A stretch of DNA of 64,000 nucleotides from Pseudonocardia thermophila (GTDB lineage Bacteria; Actinomycetota; Actinomycetes; Mycobacteriales; Pseudonocardiaceae). How positions within the stretch are numbered: the stretch's first letter is position 1; each line of letters opens with the position of its first letter. Positions 49,370 to 57,253 of the stretch are shown in pieces. A program made the translations under genes and the position numbers. Below the pieces are notes generated by a model that saw nothing but the letters and a program-made list of their open reading frames with translations, was not told the origin of the DNA and searched no databases. The stretch is taken from positions 62,001-126,000 of the forward strand of contig NZ_FRAP01000001.1 of NCBI RefSeq assembly GCF_900142365.1. Direction: 5' to 3'.

Positions 49370-50896
49370 ATGACCTGGACGAACCCGCTGCGCGACGAGC
49401 GGGACAAGCGGCTGCCGAGGATCGCCGGGCCCTGCAGCCTGGTGATCTTCGGCGTCACCGGGGACCTGTCCCGCAAGAAGCTCATGCCGGCGATCTACGA
49501 TCTGGCCAACCGCGGGCTGCTGCCGCCCGGTTTCGCCCTCACCGGCTTCGCCCGCCGCGACTGGGCCGCGGAGGACTTCGGCAAGATCGTCTACGAGGCG
49601 GTCAAGCAGCACGCCCGCACTCCGTTCCGCCAGGAGGTGTGGGACCGGCTCGCCGAGGGGTTCCGGTTCGTTCCGGGCTCGTTCGACGACGACGAGGCGT
49701 TCGACCGGCTCGCACAGACCGTGCGCGAGCTCGACGCCCAGCGCGGCACCAACGGCAACCACGCCTTCTACCTGTCGATACCGCCGTCGGCGTTCCCGGT
49801 GGTGTGCAAGCAGCTCGCCCGCTCGGGCCTCGCCGCTTCGGACGGCGAGCACTGGCGCCGGGTGGTGATCGAGAAGCCGTTCGGCCACGACCTGAAGTCG
49901 GCGATCGAGCTCAACGCGATCGTCAACGACGTCTTCCCCGAGGACGCGGTCTTCCGCATCGACCACTACCTCGGCAAGGAGACGGTGCAGAACATCCTGG
50001 CGATGCGGTTCGCCAACCAGCTGTTCGAGCCGATCTGGAACTCCCACTACGTCGACCACGTCCAGATCACGATGGCCGAGGACATCGGGCTGGGCGGCCG
50101 CGCGGGCTACTACGACGGCATCGGCGCGGCGCGCGACGTCATCCAGAACCACCTCCTGCAGCTGCTCGCGTTCACCGCGATGGAGGAGCCGACCTCGTTC
50201 TCCGCGGCCGAGCTGCGCACCGAGAAGATCAAGGTGCTCAACGCGACGCGGCTCGTCGGCCCGCTCGACGAGACGACCGCGCGCGGGCAGTACCTCGGCG
50301 GCTGGCAGGGCGGCGAGTGGGTGCCCGGGCTGAAGGAGGAGGAGGGGTTCAACCCCGAGTCCAAGACCGAGACCTACGCCGCGATCACCCTCGAGGTCGA
50401 CACCCGCCGCTGGGCCGGGGTGCCGTTCTTCCTGCGCACCGGCAAGCGGCTCGGCCGGCGCGTCACCGAGGTCGCGGTGATCTTCAAGCGGGCGCCGCAC
50501 CTGCCGTTCGACGCGACGATGACCGAGGAGCTCGGGCAGAACGCGCTGGTCGTGCGGGTGCAGCCGGACGAGGGCATCACGATGCGGTTCGGTTCGAAGG
50601 TCCCCGGCAGCCAGATGGAGGTCCGCGACGTCACGATGGACTTCGGCTACGGCACGTCGTTCACCGAGTCGTCACCGGAGGCCTACGAGCGGCTGATCCT
50701 CGACGTGCTGCTCGGCGAGCCCAGCCTGTTCCCGGTGAACGCCGAGGTGGAGCGGTCTTGGGAGATCCTCGACCCGGTCATCGAGCACTGGGCGAAGCAG
50801 GAGCAGGGGCCCGATCCGTACCCGGCCGGGTCGTGGGGGCCGGAGTCGGCCAACCGCATGCTGGCCCGCACCGGACGCGCCTGGAGGCGACCGTGA
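49370..50896 (+). CDS. zwf: Glucose-6-phosphate 1-dehydrogenase
   Basis: A 508-residue NADP-dependent enzyme, first step of the oxidative pentose phosphate pathway. The coenzyme motif IFGVTGDLSRKKLMPA lies near residue 26 and the active-site RIDHYLGKETVQNI near 198. VVIEKPFGHDL is also present. OpcA, encoded next with a 4-base overlap, is its allosteric partner in actinobacteria. Confidence 0.97.
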   Translation: MTWTNPLRDERDKRLPRIAGPCSLVIFGVTGDLSRKKLMPAIYDLANRGLLPPGFALTGFARRDWAAEDFGKIVYEAVKQHARTPFRQEVWDRLAEGFRFVPGSFDDDEAFDRLAQTVRELDAQRGTNGNHAFYLSIPPSAFPVVCKQLARSGLAASDGEHWRRVVIEKPFGHDLKSAIELNAIVNDVFPEDAVFRIDHYLGKETVQNILAMRFANQLFEPIWNSHYVDHVQITMAEDIGLGGRAGYYDGIGAARDVIQNHLLQLLAFTAMEEPTSFSAAELRTEKIKVLNATRLVGPLDETTARGQYLGGWQGGEWVPGLKEEEGFNPESKTETYAAITLEVDTRRWAGVPFFLRTGKRLGRRVTEVAVIFKRAPHLPFDATMTEELGQNALVVRVQPDEGITMRFGSKVPGSQMEVRDVTMDFGYGTSFTESSPEAYERLILDVLLGEPSLFPVNAEVERSWEILDPVIEHWAKQEQGPDPYPAGSWGPESANRMLARTGRAWRRP

Positions 50897-51843
50897 TCGT
50901 CGATCTTCCGTCGTCCACGACCTCGGCGGTCAACAAGAAGATCGTCGAGCTGCGCGAGAAGGGTGGCGTGCTCGCGCTCGGCCGCGTGCTGACGCTGGTC
51001 ATCGTCACCAACGACGGGGCGGAGCTGGAGCCCGCCGTCGAGGCCGCCAACGCCGCTAGCCGGGAGCACCCGTGCCGGGTGATCGTGGTGGCCAGGGGGG
51101 CGCGCAAGGCCGCGCCGCGGTTGGACGCCCAGATCCGGGTCGGCGGCGACGCCGGCGCCAGCGAGGTCATCGTCCTGCGCGGCTACGGCCCGCTCGCGGA
51201 CGGCGAGGCGGCCGCCGGCATGGTGATGCCGCTGCTGCTGCCCGACGCGCCGGTGGTGGCGTGGTGGCCGGGTGAGGCGCCCGCGGTGCCGTCGCAGGAC
51301 CCGGTGGGCCGGCTCGCGCAGCGCCGCATCACCGACGCGCTGGCGTCGCGCAACCCGATCAAGGCGATCGAGCAGCGCAGGGCGAACCACGTGCCCGGCG
51401 ACACCGACCTGACCTGGACCCGGCTCACGCCCTGGCGGGCGCTGCTGGCCACCGCGCTCGACGGCCCGCCGCACGAGCCGGTGCTCAGCGCGACGGTGGC
51501 CGGGGAGACCGTGTCGCCGTCGACCGACCTGATGGCCGGCTGGCTGGCCGCCCGGCTGAACGCGAAGGTCAAGCGCTCCCCCAACGACGGCGGGCCCGGC
51601 CTCACGTCGGTGCGGCTGGACCGCCCGTCGGGCCCGGTGGAGCTGGTGCGCCCGGACGGCAAGGTCGGCTGGCTGCGCCAACCCGGCCAGCCGGACCGCC
51701 AGGTGGCGCTGATGCGCCGCGAGGTGCGCGATTGCCTCGCCGAGGAGCTGCGCCGCCTCGACCACGACGAGCCGTACGCGGAGGCGCTGGCCGGGTGGAG
51801 CAAGGTCTCCCGCGGCCGCACGCCGGTGAAGGCGGTCCTGTGA
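50893..51843 (+). CDS. opcA: Glucose-6-phosphate dehydrogenase assembly protein OpcA
   Basis: A 316-residue protein required for full Zwf activity. Recognisable segments are TLVIVTNDGAELEPAVEAAN, VVAWWPGEAP and DTDLTWTRLTPWRALLA. GTG 50893 overlaps the zwf stop (GTGA). It starts VIVDLPSSTTSAVNKKI, as in mycobacterial OpcA. Confidence 0.94.
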   Translation: MIVDLPSSTTSAVNKKIVELREKGGVLALGRVLTLVIVTNDGAELEPAVEAANAASREHPCRVIVVARGARKAAPRLDAQIRVGGDAGASEVIVLRGYGPLADGEAAAGMVMPLLLPDAPVVAWWPGEAPAVPSQDPVGRLAQRRITDALASRNPIKAIEQRRANHVPGDTDLTWTRLTPWRALLATALDGPPHEPVLSATVAGETVSPSTDLMAGWLAARLNAKVKRSPNDGGPGLTSVRLDRPSGPVELVRPDGKVGWLRQPGQPDRQVALMRREVRDCLAEELRRLDHDEPYAEALAGWSKVSRGRTPVKAVL

Positions 51844-51883
51844 GCCCGATCGAACCCATCCCGACCGACGGAGCAGGAGCACG

Positions 51884-52627
51884 GTGAGCAGCAAGAGCGT
51901 CGTCGTCCACCCCGATGCGGACTCCCTCGCGGCCGCCGCGGCTGCCCGGTTGATCACCAAGATCGTCGACCTGCAGGCGGGCGGCGGCGCACCGAGGATC
52001 GTGCTGGCCGGTGGCGGGGTGGCCATCAAGATGCTCGAGCACGTGCGCGAGTCCCCGGCCGCCGCCGCGATCGACTGGTCGCGCATCGAGCTGTACTGGG
52101 GCGATGAGCGCTACGTCGCGCCGGACCATCCGGAGCGCAACGAGCTGCAGGCCCGCCGGGCGCTGCTCGACCACGTGCCCGTCGACCCGGCGAAGGTGCA
52201 CCCGATGGGCGCAGACACCGGCGGCCCGGTCGAGGAAGCCGCGGCCGCCTACGCGGAGCTGCTCGCGGAGCAGGCCGGTGGATCGGGCGTGCCGGCGTTC
52301 GACGTGCTGCTCGCCGGCATGGGCGGCGAGGGGCACACCCTGTCGGTGTTCCCCGACTCCCCCGCGGTGCACGAGACGACCGCCGGCGTGGTGGCCGTCC
52401 ACGACTGCCCGAAGCCACCGCCCACCCGCATCTCGCTCACGCTGCCGGCGGCGCGGGCCGCAGCGGAGGTGTGGATCGTGACCGCGGGCGGGGCGAAGGC
52501 CGAGGCCGTCGCCGCGGCCCTCGGCGGGGCTCCCGAGGTGGAGAAGCCGATCGCCGGGGCCGTGGGGCGCGAGCGCACCCTCTGGCTGATCGACCGTGAG
52601 GCCGCGGGGAAGCTGCCCGGTTCGTGA
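51884..52627 (+). CDS. pgl: 6-phosphogluconolactonase
   Basis: A 247-residue DevB-type lactonase that hydrolyses the Zwf product. VLAGGGVAIKMLEHV near residue 45, YWGDERYVAPDHPERN near 69 and LLAGMGGEGHTLSVFPDS near 140 are the family motifs. GTG 51884 follows AGGAG. It closes the pentose phosphate set; the next gene overlaps it by four bases. Confidence 0.95.
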   Translation: MSSKSVVVHPDADSLAAAAAARLITKIVDLQAGGGAPRIVLAGGGVAIKMLEHVRESPAAAAIDWSRIELYWGDERYVAPDHPERNELQARRALLDHVPVDPAKVHPMGADTGGPVEEAAAAYAELLAEQAGGSGVPAFDVLLAGMGGEGHTLSVFPDSPAVHETTAGVVAVHDCPKPPPTRISLTLPAARAAAEVWIVTAGGAKAEAVAAALGGAPEVEKPIAGAVGRERTLWLIDREAAGKLPGS

Positions 52628-53019
52628 CGCAGGTCGTCGTCGACGGCGCGAACGTCGTCGGCTCGCGGCCGGACGGGTGGTGGCGCGACCGCGAGGGTGC
52701 TGCGCGCCGGCTCGTAGCGGCCCTGGCCGAGGCGCTCGCCGAGCCGGAGGACCTCGCCGCAGCACTCGGGGTCGCACCACCGCTGCAGGTGCACGTCGTG
52801 CTGGAGGGCCGGGCGGCGCACGCCACCGAGCTGCCGGAGCACCCGGACCTGGTGGTCGTGCGCGCCCCGGCCGACGGTGACACCACGATCGCCGAGGTCG
52901 CCGCAGGTCTGATGGGCCAGGTGGTGGTGGTGACGGCGGATCGGGAGCTGAGGCAGACCGTGGCCGCCGGCGGTGCGTCCTCGATCGGGCCCGGCGCACT
53001 CCTGACGGCGCTGCCGTGA
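52624..53019 (+). CDS. NYN/PIN-like domain protein
   Basis: A 131-residue protein. VVVDGANVVGSRPDGWWRDR at the N-terminus and VVVTADRELRQTVAAGG near residue 100 place acidic residues as in NYN (YacP-like) or PIN nuclease folds; other databases call such proteins NTP pyrophosphohydrolases, for which I see no motif. GTG 52624 overlaps the pgl stop (GTGA), so it is co-transcribed. Role unknown, possibly RNA cleavage. Confidence 0.7.
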   Translation: MTQVVVDGANVVGSRPDGWWRDREGAARRLVAALAEALAEPEDLAAALGVAPPLQVHVVLEGRAAHATELPEHPDLVVVRAPADGDTTIAEVAAGLMGQVVVVTADRELRQTVAAGGASSIGPGALLTALP

Positions 53020-53104
53020 GCGCGGAGCCGGGGCGCCTCGCGCTCGACGGCCCGATGCCCGGGGTGTTCCGAGCGGTGATCAGGGCCGGCGTCGGGCCGG
53101 GCCG

Positions 53105-53415
53105 GTCGCGGGGCCGGCGCCGGCGACGACCGGTCGGTGCTGCAGCGCGCTGGAGTAGACGACGCTGGTGGTGACCGGCCCGAGGCCGGCGTTGCGTCCC
53201 GTGATCTCCTCCAGGTGCCGCATGGAGCGCGCCGCTCGGTCGGGACGAAGCAGTCCTCCCCGTCACGTGGCGCGCCTCCCGGACCTCGGGGGTGGTGGCG
53301 AGGAGATCGTGGAACGGCTTGTCGTTGCCGTGCGGGTAGCGCAGCCGAACCAGCGCGAGCGATGGCGAGGCCGAGCTTCTCCGGGTCGACCTCGGCGCGG
53401 TAGCCGGTGATGATG
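53105..53415 (-). pseudogene. Lrp/AsnC regulator remnant (effector domain only)
   Basis: The minus strand gives IITGYRAEVDPEKLGLAIA, then after a frameshift VRLRYPHGNDKPFHDLLATT followed by PEVREARHVTG, then DCFVP, and finally, in a third frame, MRHLEEITGR followed by GLGPVTTSVVYSSAL. Together these match the RAM effector domain of Lrp/AsnC proteins. The N-terminal helix-turn-helix is missing and at least three frameshifts are present. It lies just after the NYN gene and begins the decayed stretch before 54.6 kb. Confidence 0.7.
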
Positions 53416-53596
53416 CCGGCGGCCGTACCTTCTCGCCCGTGGATCATGACGCCTCGGTCTGCTCGACCACCCGCTGCACGCACTGGGTCCGGTGTCGCCG
53501 ACGTGGCCGCCGGGACCCGGGGAGACCTCGGGACAACCGCGCAGTCCACTGACCACGCCGTGGAGCGCTTGAGGTGGCCGCGGTGCGCTCGCCCCG

Positions 53597-54624
53597 TTGT
53601 CCCGACCCGGCTGCGCCGAAGCAGGCCGGCACCTGCTCGCCGGACTGGCGCTGGGAGTCGACGCCCTCGGCGGAACCGACGGCGAGCATCGGCTCGAGCT
53701 GACCGTCCGCGACACCGCGGCGGACCCCGGGCGCGCCGCCGCGGCCGTGGAGGAGCTGCCCGGACTCGGCGTGGCCGCCGTCGTCGGCGAGTTCCACAGC
53801 GTCGCCGCCTGCGCCGCTGCGGAGCGCGCCGACGCGCTGGGTGTGCCGTTCCTGTGCTCGTCGGCGGTGATCGACGCGCTCACCGACCGCCCGACGGACC
53901 GTGTGGCGCGGCTGCCACCGCCGCAGTCGCGCGGCTGGCGCTTCTCCGCGGAGTTCCTGCTGGCCGCCGGTCACCGCCGCGTCGCGGTGGTCAGCGAGCC
54001 GAGCCGGTACTGAGCGGCCGGAACCCGCGTCCTGCGCGACCACCTCGCGGGGCACGGCGGGACGCTCGTCGAGCTCGCCCCCGCCGCAGCGACGGACGGG
54101 CTCGCCGCGAGCGGGGCCACCGCGTTGCTGCTCCTCGTGGGCTACCCCGAGCCCGCGGTGTCGATCGTGCGGTCGGTGCGCCGCGATCCTCGCCTGGCCG
54201 GGGTGCTGATCGGCGCCCCGGCCGGGCGGCCGGACTCCGCGGAGTGGGCCGCCGTGCTCGGCTCGGACGGCGCCGGCGTGCCGTTCCTGCGCTACCTGCC
54301 CGCGCAGCTCGACCCGCTCGGTGCCCAGGTGCGGGACCAGCTGCAGGCGCCGCTGGGCGAGCCGCCGTCGTTCGTCGCGCTCGCGGGCTACGACGCGATC
54401 GCGGTGCTCGCCGCGGTGCTGCGCACGGACGCGTCGTGGGCCGAGGTCGCGGTGACCGGCACCCGCGGGCCGATCCGGTTCGCCCGTCCGCCCGGCTCCG
54501 CCGGCTGGCAGTGGACGGCGCCGCCCGGCTGCGGGTGCTCGCCGTCCGCTCCGGCTCGGCCGGGCAGCGGGGCATCGGGCAGCGGGTCATCGACGTGGTC
54601 GCGGGCGGGACGACGGAGCGGTGA
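53597..54624 (+). pseudogene. ABC-type (Leu/Ile/Val-like) substrate-binding protein pseudogene
   Basis: About 340 codons resembling a type I periplasmic-binding fold: LAGLALGVDALGG and ELTVRDTAADPGRAAAAVEE, then VAAVVGEFHSVAACAAAERA, VLRDHLAGHGGTLVELAPAA and PSFVALAGYDAIAVLAAVLR. An in-frame TGA at 54011-54013 splits it, and near 54520 the reading frame shifts to give the final RVIDVVAGGTTER. No signal peptide or lipobox can be placed, so the 5' end is also lost. No permease or ATPase gene is next to it. Confidence 0.7.
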
Positions 54625-54656
54625 CGCGGGAGCGCAGGTGCCGGGCGGCGGCCGGC

Positions 54657-55256
54657 TCAGCCGACCGCCGCCCGGGGACGGGCCCACACGGCCACCGCGT
54701 CCAGGAGCGCGTCGAGGGCGTCCTGCTGCTGCGGGCGCGGGGCGAGCCGGCCGGGCGCGGTCGGATCGGCCGGCTCGGCGTCGTTGAAGTCCACGTCCGC
54801 GAGCAGTTCCAGCGACACCTCCTGGGGCACGGTCACCGCCTTGACCTCGGCGAAGACCGTGCGGAGGTGGTCGATCGCGCGGGTGCCGCCGTGCGCCCCG
54901 TACCCCACGAAGCCGACGACCACGCCGTTCCACTCGGCGTACAGGTAGTCGACGGCGTTCTTCAGCGACGCCGGGTACGAGGCGTTGTGGACGGGCGTCA
55001 CCACCACGAACGCGTCGTAGGAGCGCACGGTCTCCGCCCAGCGCAGGGTGTGCGGGTTGCGGTAGTCCCCGAAGACGGCGGGCACCGGCTCGTCGAGCAG
55101 CGGTAGCCGGAGGTCGGCGAGGTCGATGACGTCCACCTGAGCGAACCGCGGATGGCGGCGGGCGGCGTCCGCGACCCAGGCGGCCACCATGGGGCCCCGG
55201 CGCGCGGGGCGGGTGCTGCCGACGAGGACGGCGAGCGTGAGTGCGTCGTTCGTCAT
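54657..55256 (-). CDS. NAD(P)H-dependent FMN reductase
   Basis: A 199-residue flavodoxin-like reductase. LAVLVGSTRPARRGPMVAAW is the FMN phosphate loop and VVVTPVHNASYPASLKNAVD the second flavin-binding motif of the NADPH-dependent FMN reductase family (quinone, azo or chromate reductase types). ATG 55256 is chosen from homologue starts. The XRE/MmyB-type regulator gene lies 103 bp away, divergent, and is the likely controller. Confidence 0.88.
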   Translation of the reverse strand: MTNDALTLAVLVGSTRPARRGPMVAAWVADAARRHPRFAQVDVIDLADLRLPLLDEPVPAVFGDYRNPHTLRWAETVRSYDAFVVVTPVHNASYPASLKNAVDYLYAEWNGVVVGFVGYGAHGGTRAIDHLRTVFAEVKAVTVPQEVSLELLADVDFNDAEPADPTAPGRLAPRPQQQDALDALLDAVAVWARPRAAVG

Positions 55257-55345
55257 GGTGGTGACTCTTCGGCGCGCGCCGGGCCGGAGGGAGACCCCGG
55301 TCAGACTGGCCCTGCGAGGGCCACCCTTGCGCGGGTGCGGCCCGG

Positions 55346-55351
55346 CAGACT
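55346..55351 (+). promoter_or_regulatory. -10 element for the XRE/MmyB regulator
   Basis: CAGACT ends 8 nt before GTG 55360, the same hexamer as at the S9 peptidase. Confidence 0.4.
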
Positions 55352-55359
55352 GGACGACC

Positions 55360-56214
55360 GTGATCGAGGGTGAGCTGGGGGCGTTCCTGCGCAGCAGGCG
55401 AGAAGCCACGTCACCGGAGGACGTCGGGCTGCCCGCGGGCGGGCGGCGCCGCACGCCCGGTCTGCGCCGGTCGGAGCTGGCGACGCTGGCCGGGATCAGC
55501 GTCGACTACCTGATACGACTGGAGCAGGGCCGGGATCGGCACCCGTCGATCCAGGTGCTCACCGCCATCGCCGACGCGCTGGGGCTCTCGGCCGCCGATC
55601 GGGCTCACCTCAACCAGCTGGCCGTCGTCGGCCAAGGCGTCGGGCTGTGCCCGAGCGGCCGCCCGCAGCTGGCCACCACCGTGCGGTCGGCCACCGCCGC
55701 CGTCCTCGACGCGCTCGACCCGGCGCCCGCGTACGTGGTGAACCACCGCAGCGACCTGCTGGCCTGGAACGACGGGTTCGAGCGGCTCGCCCGCCCCCTC
55801 GGCCTGCTCGACGGGTCCCCGCCCAACCTGGCGCGCTACGTCGTCACCGATCCCCGGGCCCGTTCGGCGTTCCTGGACTGGGCGGACGTCGCCGACGAGC
55901 AGGTGGCGCTGCTGCACGCCCGGCGGCGCGGGGACTGCGGGACCGCGCAGCTGGTGGACCAGCTGGCCGAGTCGGCGGGGGACGAGTTCACGCGCCGCTG
56001 GGAGCGGCGGCCCGTCCCCGACATCCATCCCCGCACCATCGGCGTCACGCATCCGCAGGTGGGGGTGCTGCGGCTGACACCGGAGCCGCTGACCGTTGCG
56101 GGGCCGGATGCGCAGTGGCTGACGGTGCTCGTCGCGGCCGACGAGGTCAGCGCCGAGGGGCTGGTGCGGCTCGGGGCGGGCGGCGGCGAGCCGGTCCTGC
56201 GGTCGCTGGGTTAG
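55360..56214 (+). CDS. XRE-family regulator with MmyB-like ligand domain
   Basis: A 284-residue regulator. The N-terminal helix-turn-helix covers TPGLRRSELATLAGISVDYL and IRLEQGRDRHPSIQVLTAIA. The C-terminal PAS-like MmyB domain has AYVVNHRSDLLAWNDGFERL, NLARYVVTDPRARS and IGVTHPQVGVLRLTPEPLTV. Such proteins bind fatty-acid-like ligands and usually control an adjacent oxidoreductase; here that is the divergent FMN reductase. Confidence 0.88.
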   Translation: MIEGELGAFLRSRREATSPEDVGLPAGGRRRTPGLRRSELATLAGISVDYLIRLEQGRDRHPSIQVLTAIADALGLSAADRAHLNQLAVVGQGVGLCPSGRPQLATTVRSATAAVLDALDPAPAYVVNHRSDLLAWNDGFERLARPLGLLDGSPPNLARYVVTDPRARSAFLDWADVADEQVALLHARRRGDCGTAQLVDQLAESAGDEFTRRWERRPVPDIHPRTIGVTHPQVGVLRLTPEPLTVAGPDAQWLTVLVAADEVSAEGLVRLGAGGGEPVLRSLG

Positions 56215-56394
56215 GTCCGACCTCGGCGGAGGTGGGCCGGGACGGCAGGCACGCCGCTCCAGGTGGCTCGCGCAGGGTGCAGTCGCGGTCCTGCGCCGCT
56301 GGTGGGGCAGCGTGGCGGGCGTCTGCGGGCCTAGCCTCGACCACCTCGGCGCCCAGGCGCGCAGACCGGTCTGCCGGCGCGCCCGAGGTGCCCC

Positions 56395-56811
56395 CTAGTC
56401 GGTGCTCAGCGCGTCGAGCAGCATTCCGGCATCGGGGTCGTCGAGGCTGCGCGCCACGTCCGCGAGTGCGACGATGCCGACGAGGCTGTGCCCGTCGATG
56501 ACGGGCAGCCTGCGCACCTTGTGCTCGATCATGGTGCGCAACAGCTCGGCCGCGTCGTCGTCAGCGCCGATGGTCACCGCCTCGCCCTGCGCAAGGTCGC
56601 CGGCCTGGGTTGCGCGTGGGTCCTTGCCCGCCGCGAGGACCTTCACCACGATGTCGCGGTCGGTGATCATGCCCTGCAGCCGGTCGTCCTCCCCGCAGAT
56701 GGGCAGCGATCCGACGCCGAGCTCGGCCATGCGCTGCGCGGCGTCGCTCACTGATTCGGTGCTGCGCACGCAGGTCGCGTCGCTGCTCATGATCTCTCGT
56801 GCCGTGGTCAT
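56395..56811 (-). CDS. Tandem CBS-domain protein
   Basis: A 138-residue protein of two CBS motifs: TAREIMSSDATCVRSTESV through LQGMITDRDIVVKVLAAGKD, then EAVTIGADDDAAELLRTMIE through LPVIDGHSLVGIVALADVAR. CBS pairs bind adenine nucleotides. In M. tuberculosis similar stand-alone proteins belong to the hypoxia response. ATG 56811 has GGGAAGGA upstream. No neighbour suggests a partner. Confidence 0.87.
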   Translation of the reverse strand: MTTAREIMSSDATCVRSTESVSDAAQRMAELGVGSLPICGEDDRLQGMITDRDIVVKVLAAGKDPRATQAGDLAQGEAVTIGADDDAAELLRTMIEHKVRRLPVIDGHSLVGIVALADVARSLDDPDAGMLLDALSTD

Positions 56812-56899
56812 CGCGTCAGTCCTTCCCGGCGGCGTCCCGCACGTGCGGAGGAGTGGGCTACCCCGTACGCCCTCGCGGAAACGTGGCGTGATGGTTGCG

Positions 56900-57130
56900 C
56901 GCGCACGCCATCGGTCCGCAGTGGGCCGGCCCGAGGACCAGGCGGCGGCCTCGGGCTCGCCGCCGGCGTCGGCGAACGTGCGCACGGCCGGTACCAGCGC
57001 ACGCCGGCGGGTCGCCGGCAAGCACTGCAGGACTTCGGCGATGGCGGCGCGTCGGAAGTCCATGACCCGCGCAGCCAGGTCCTGCCCTTCGCGGTCAGCG
57101 TCAGCACGAGGTGGCGCGTCGACCACGTCG
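56900..57130 (-). pseudogene. MarR-family regulator remnant
   Basis: On the minus strand LTLTAKGR joins, after a frameshift, EGQDLAARVMDFRRAAIAEV and LPATRRRALVPAVRTFADAG, which matches the C-terminal dimerisation part of MarR proteins. The DNA-binding part is gone. It fills most of the 442-bp gap between the CBS gene and the molybdopterin oxidoreductase; the remainder shows no gene. Confidence 0.55.
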
Positions 57131-57253
57131 TCCGTCGGGCCCGCGGCGCTCACGGCCGCAAGCCTGCCCGTAGCGGGCGTGCGCAACCAAGACTGCGTGC
57201 GAGATGGCAACGATTGCGCGTCGGCAACTGAACCGGTGAGGAGCGGGTACTCC

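Noticed and set aside
52624..53019. Nudix or MazG-type NTP pyrophosphohydrolase
   Set aside because: No Nudix box or MazG ExxE motifs are visible; the acidic pattern fits an NYN/PIN fold better.
54011..54013. In-frame TGA in the substrate-binding protein as a selenocysteine codon
   Set aside because: The family has no selenoproteins, no SECIS-like stem was seen, and the gene has another frameshift and no 5' end, so decay is simpler.
53407..54624. A 405-codon plus-strand ORF across the decayed region
   Set aside because: Only its last ~40 codons match the binding-protein frame; the rest is out of frame with the recognisable sequence.
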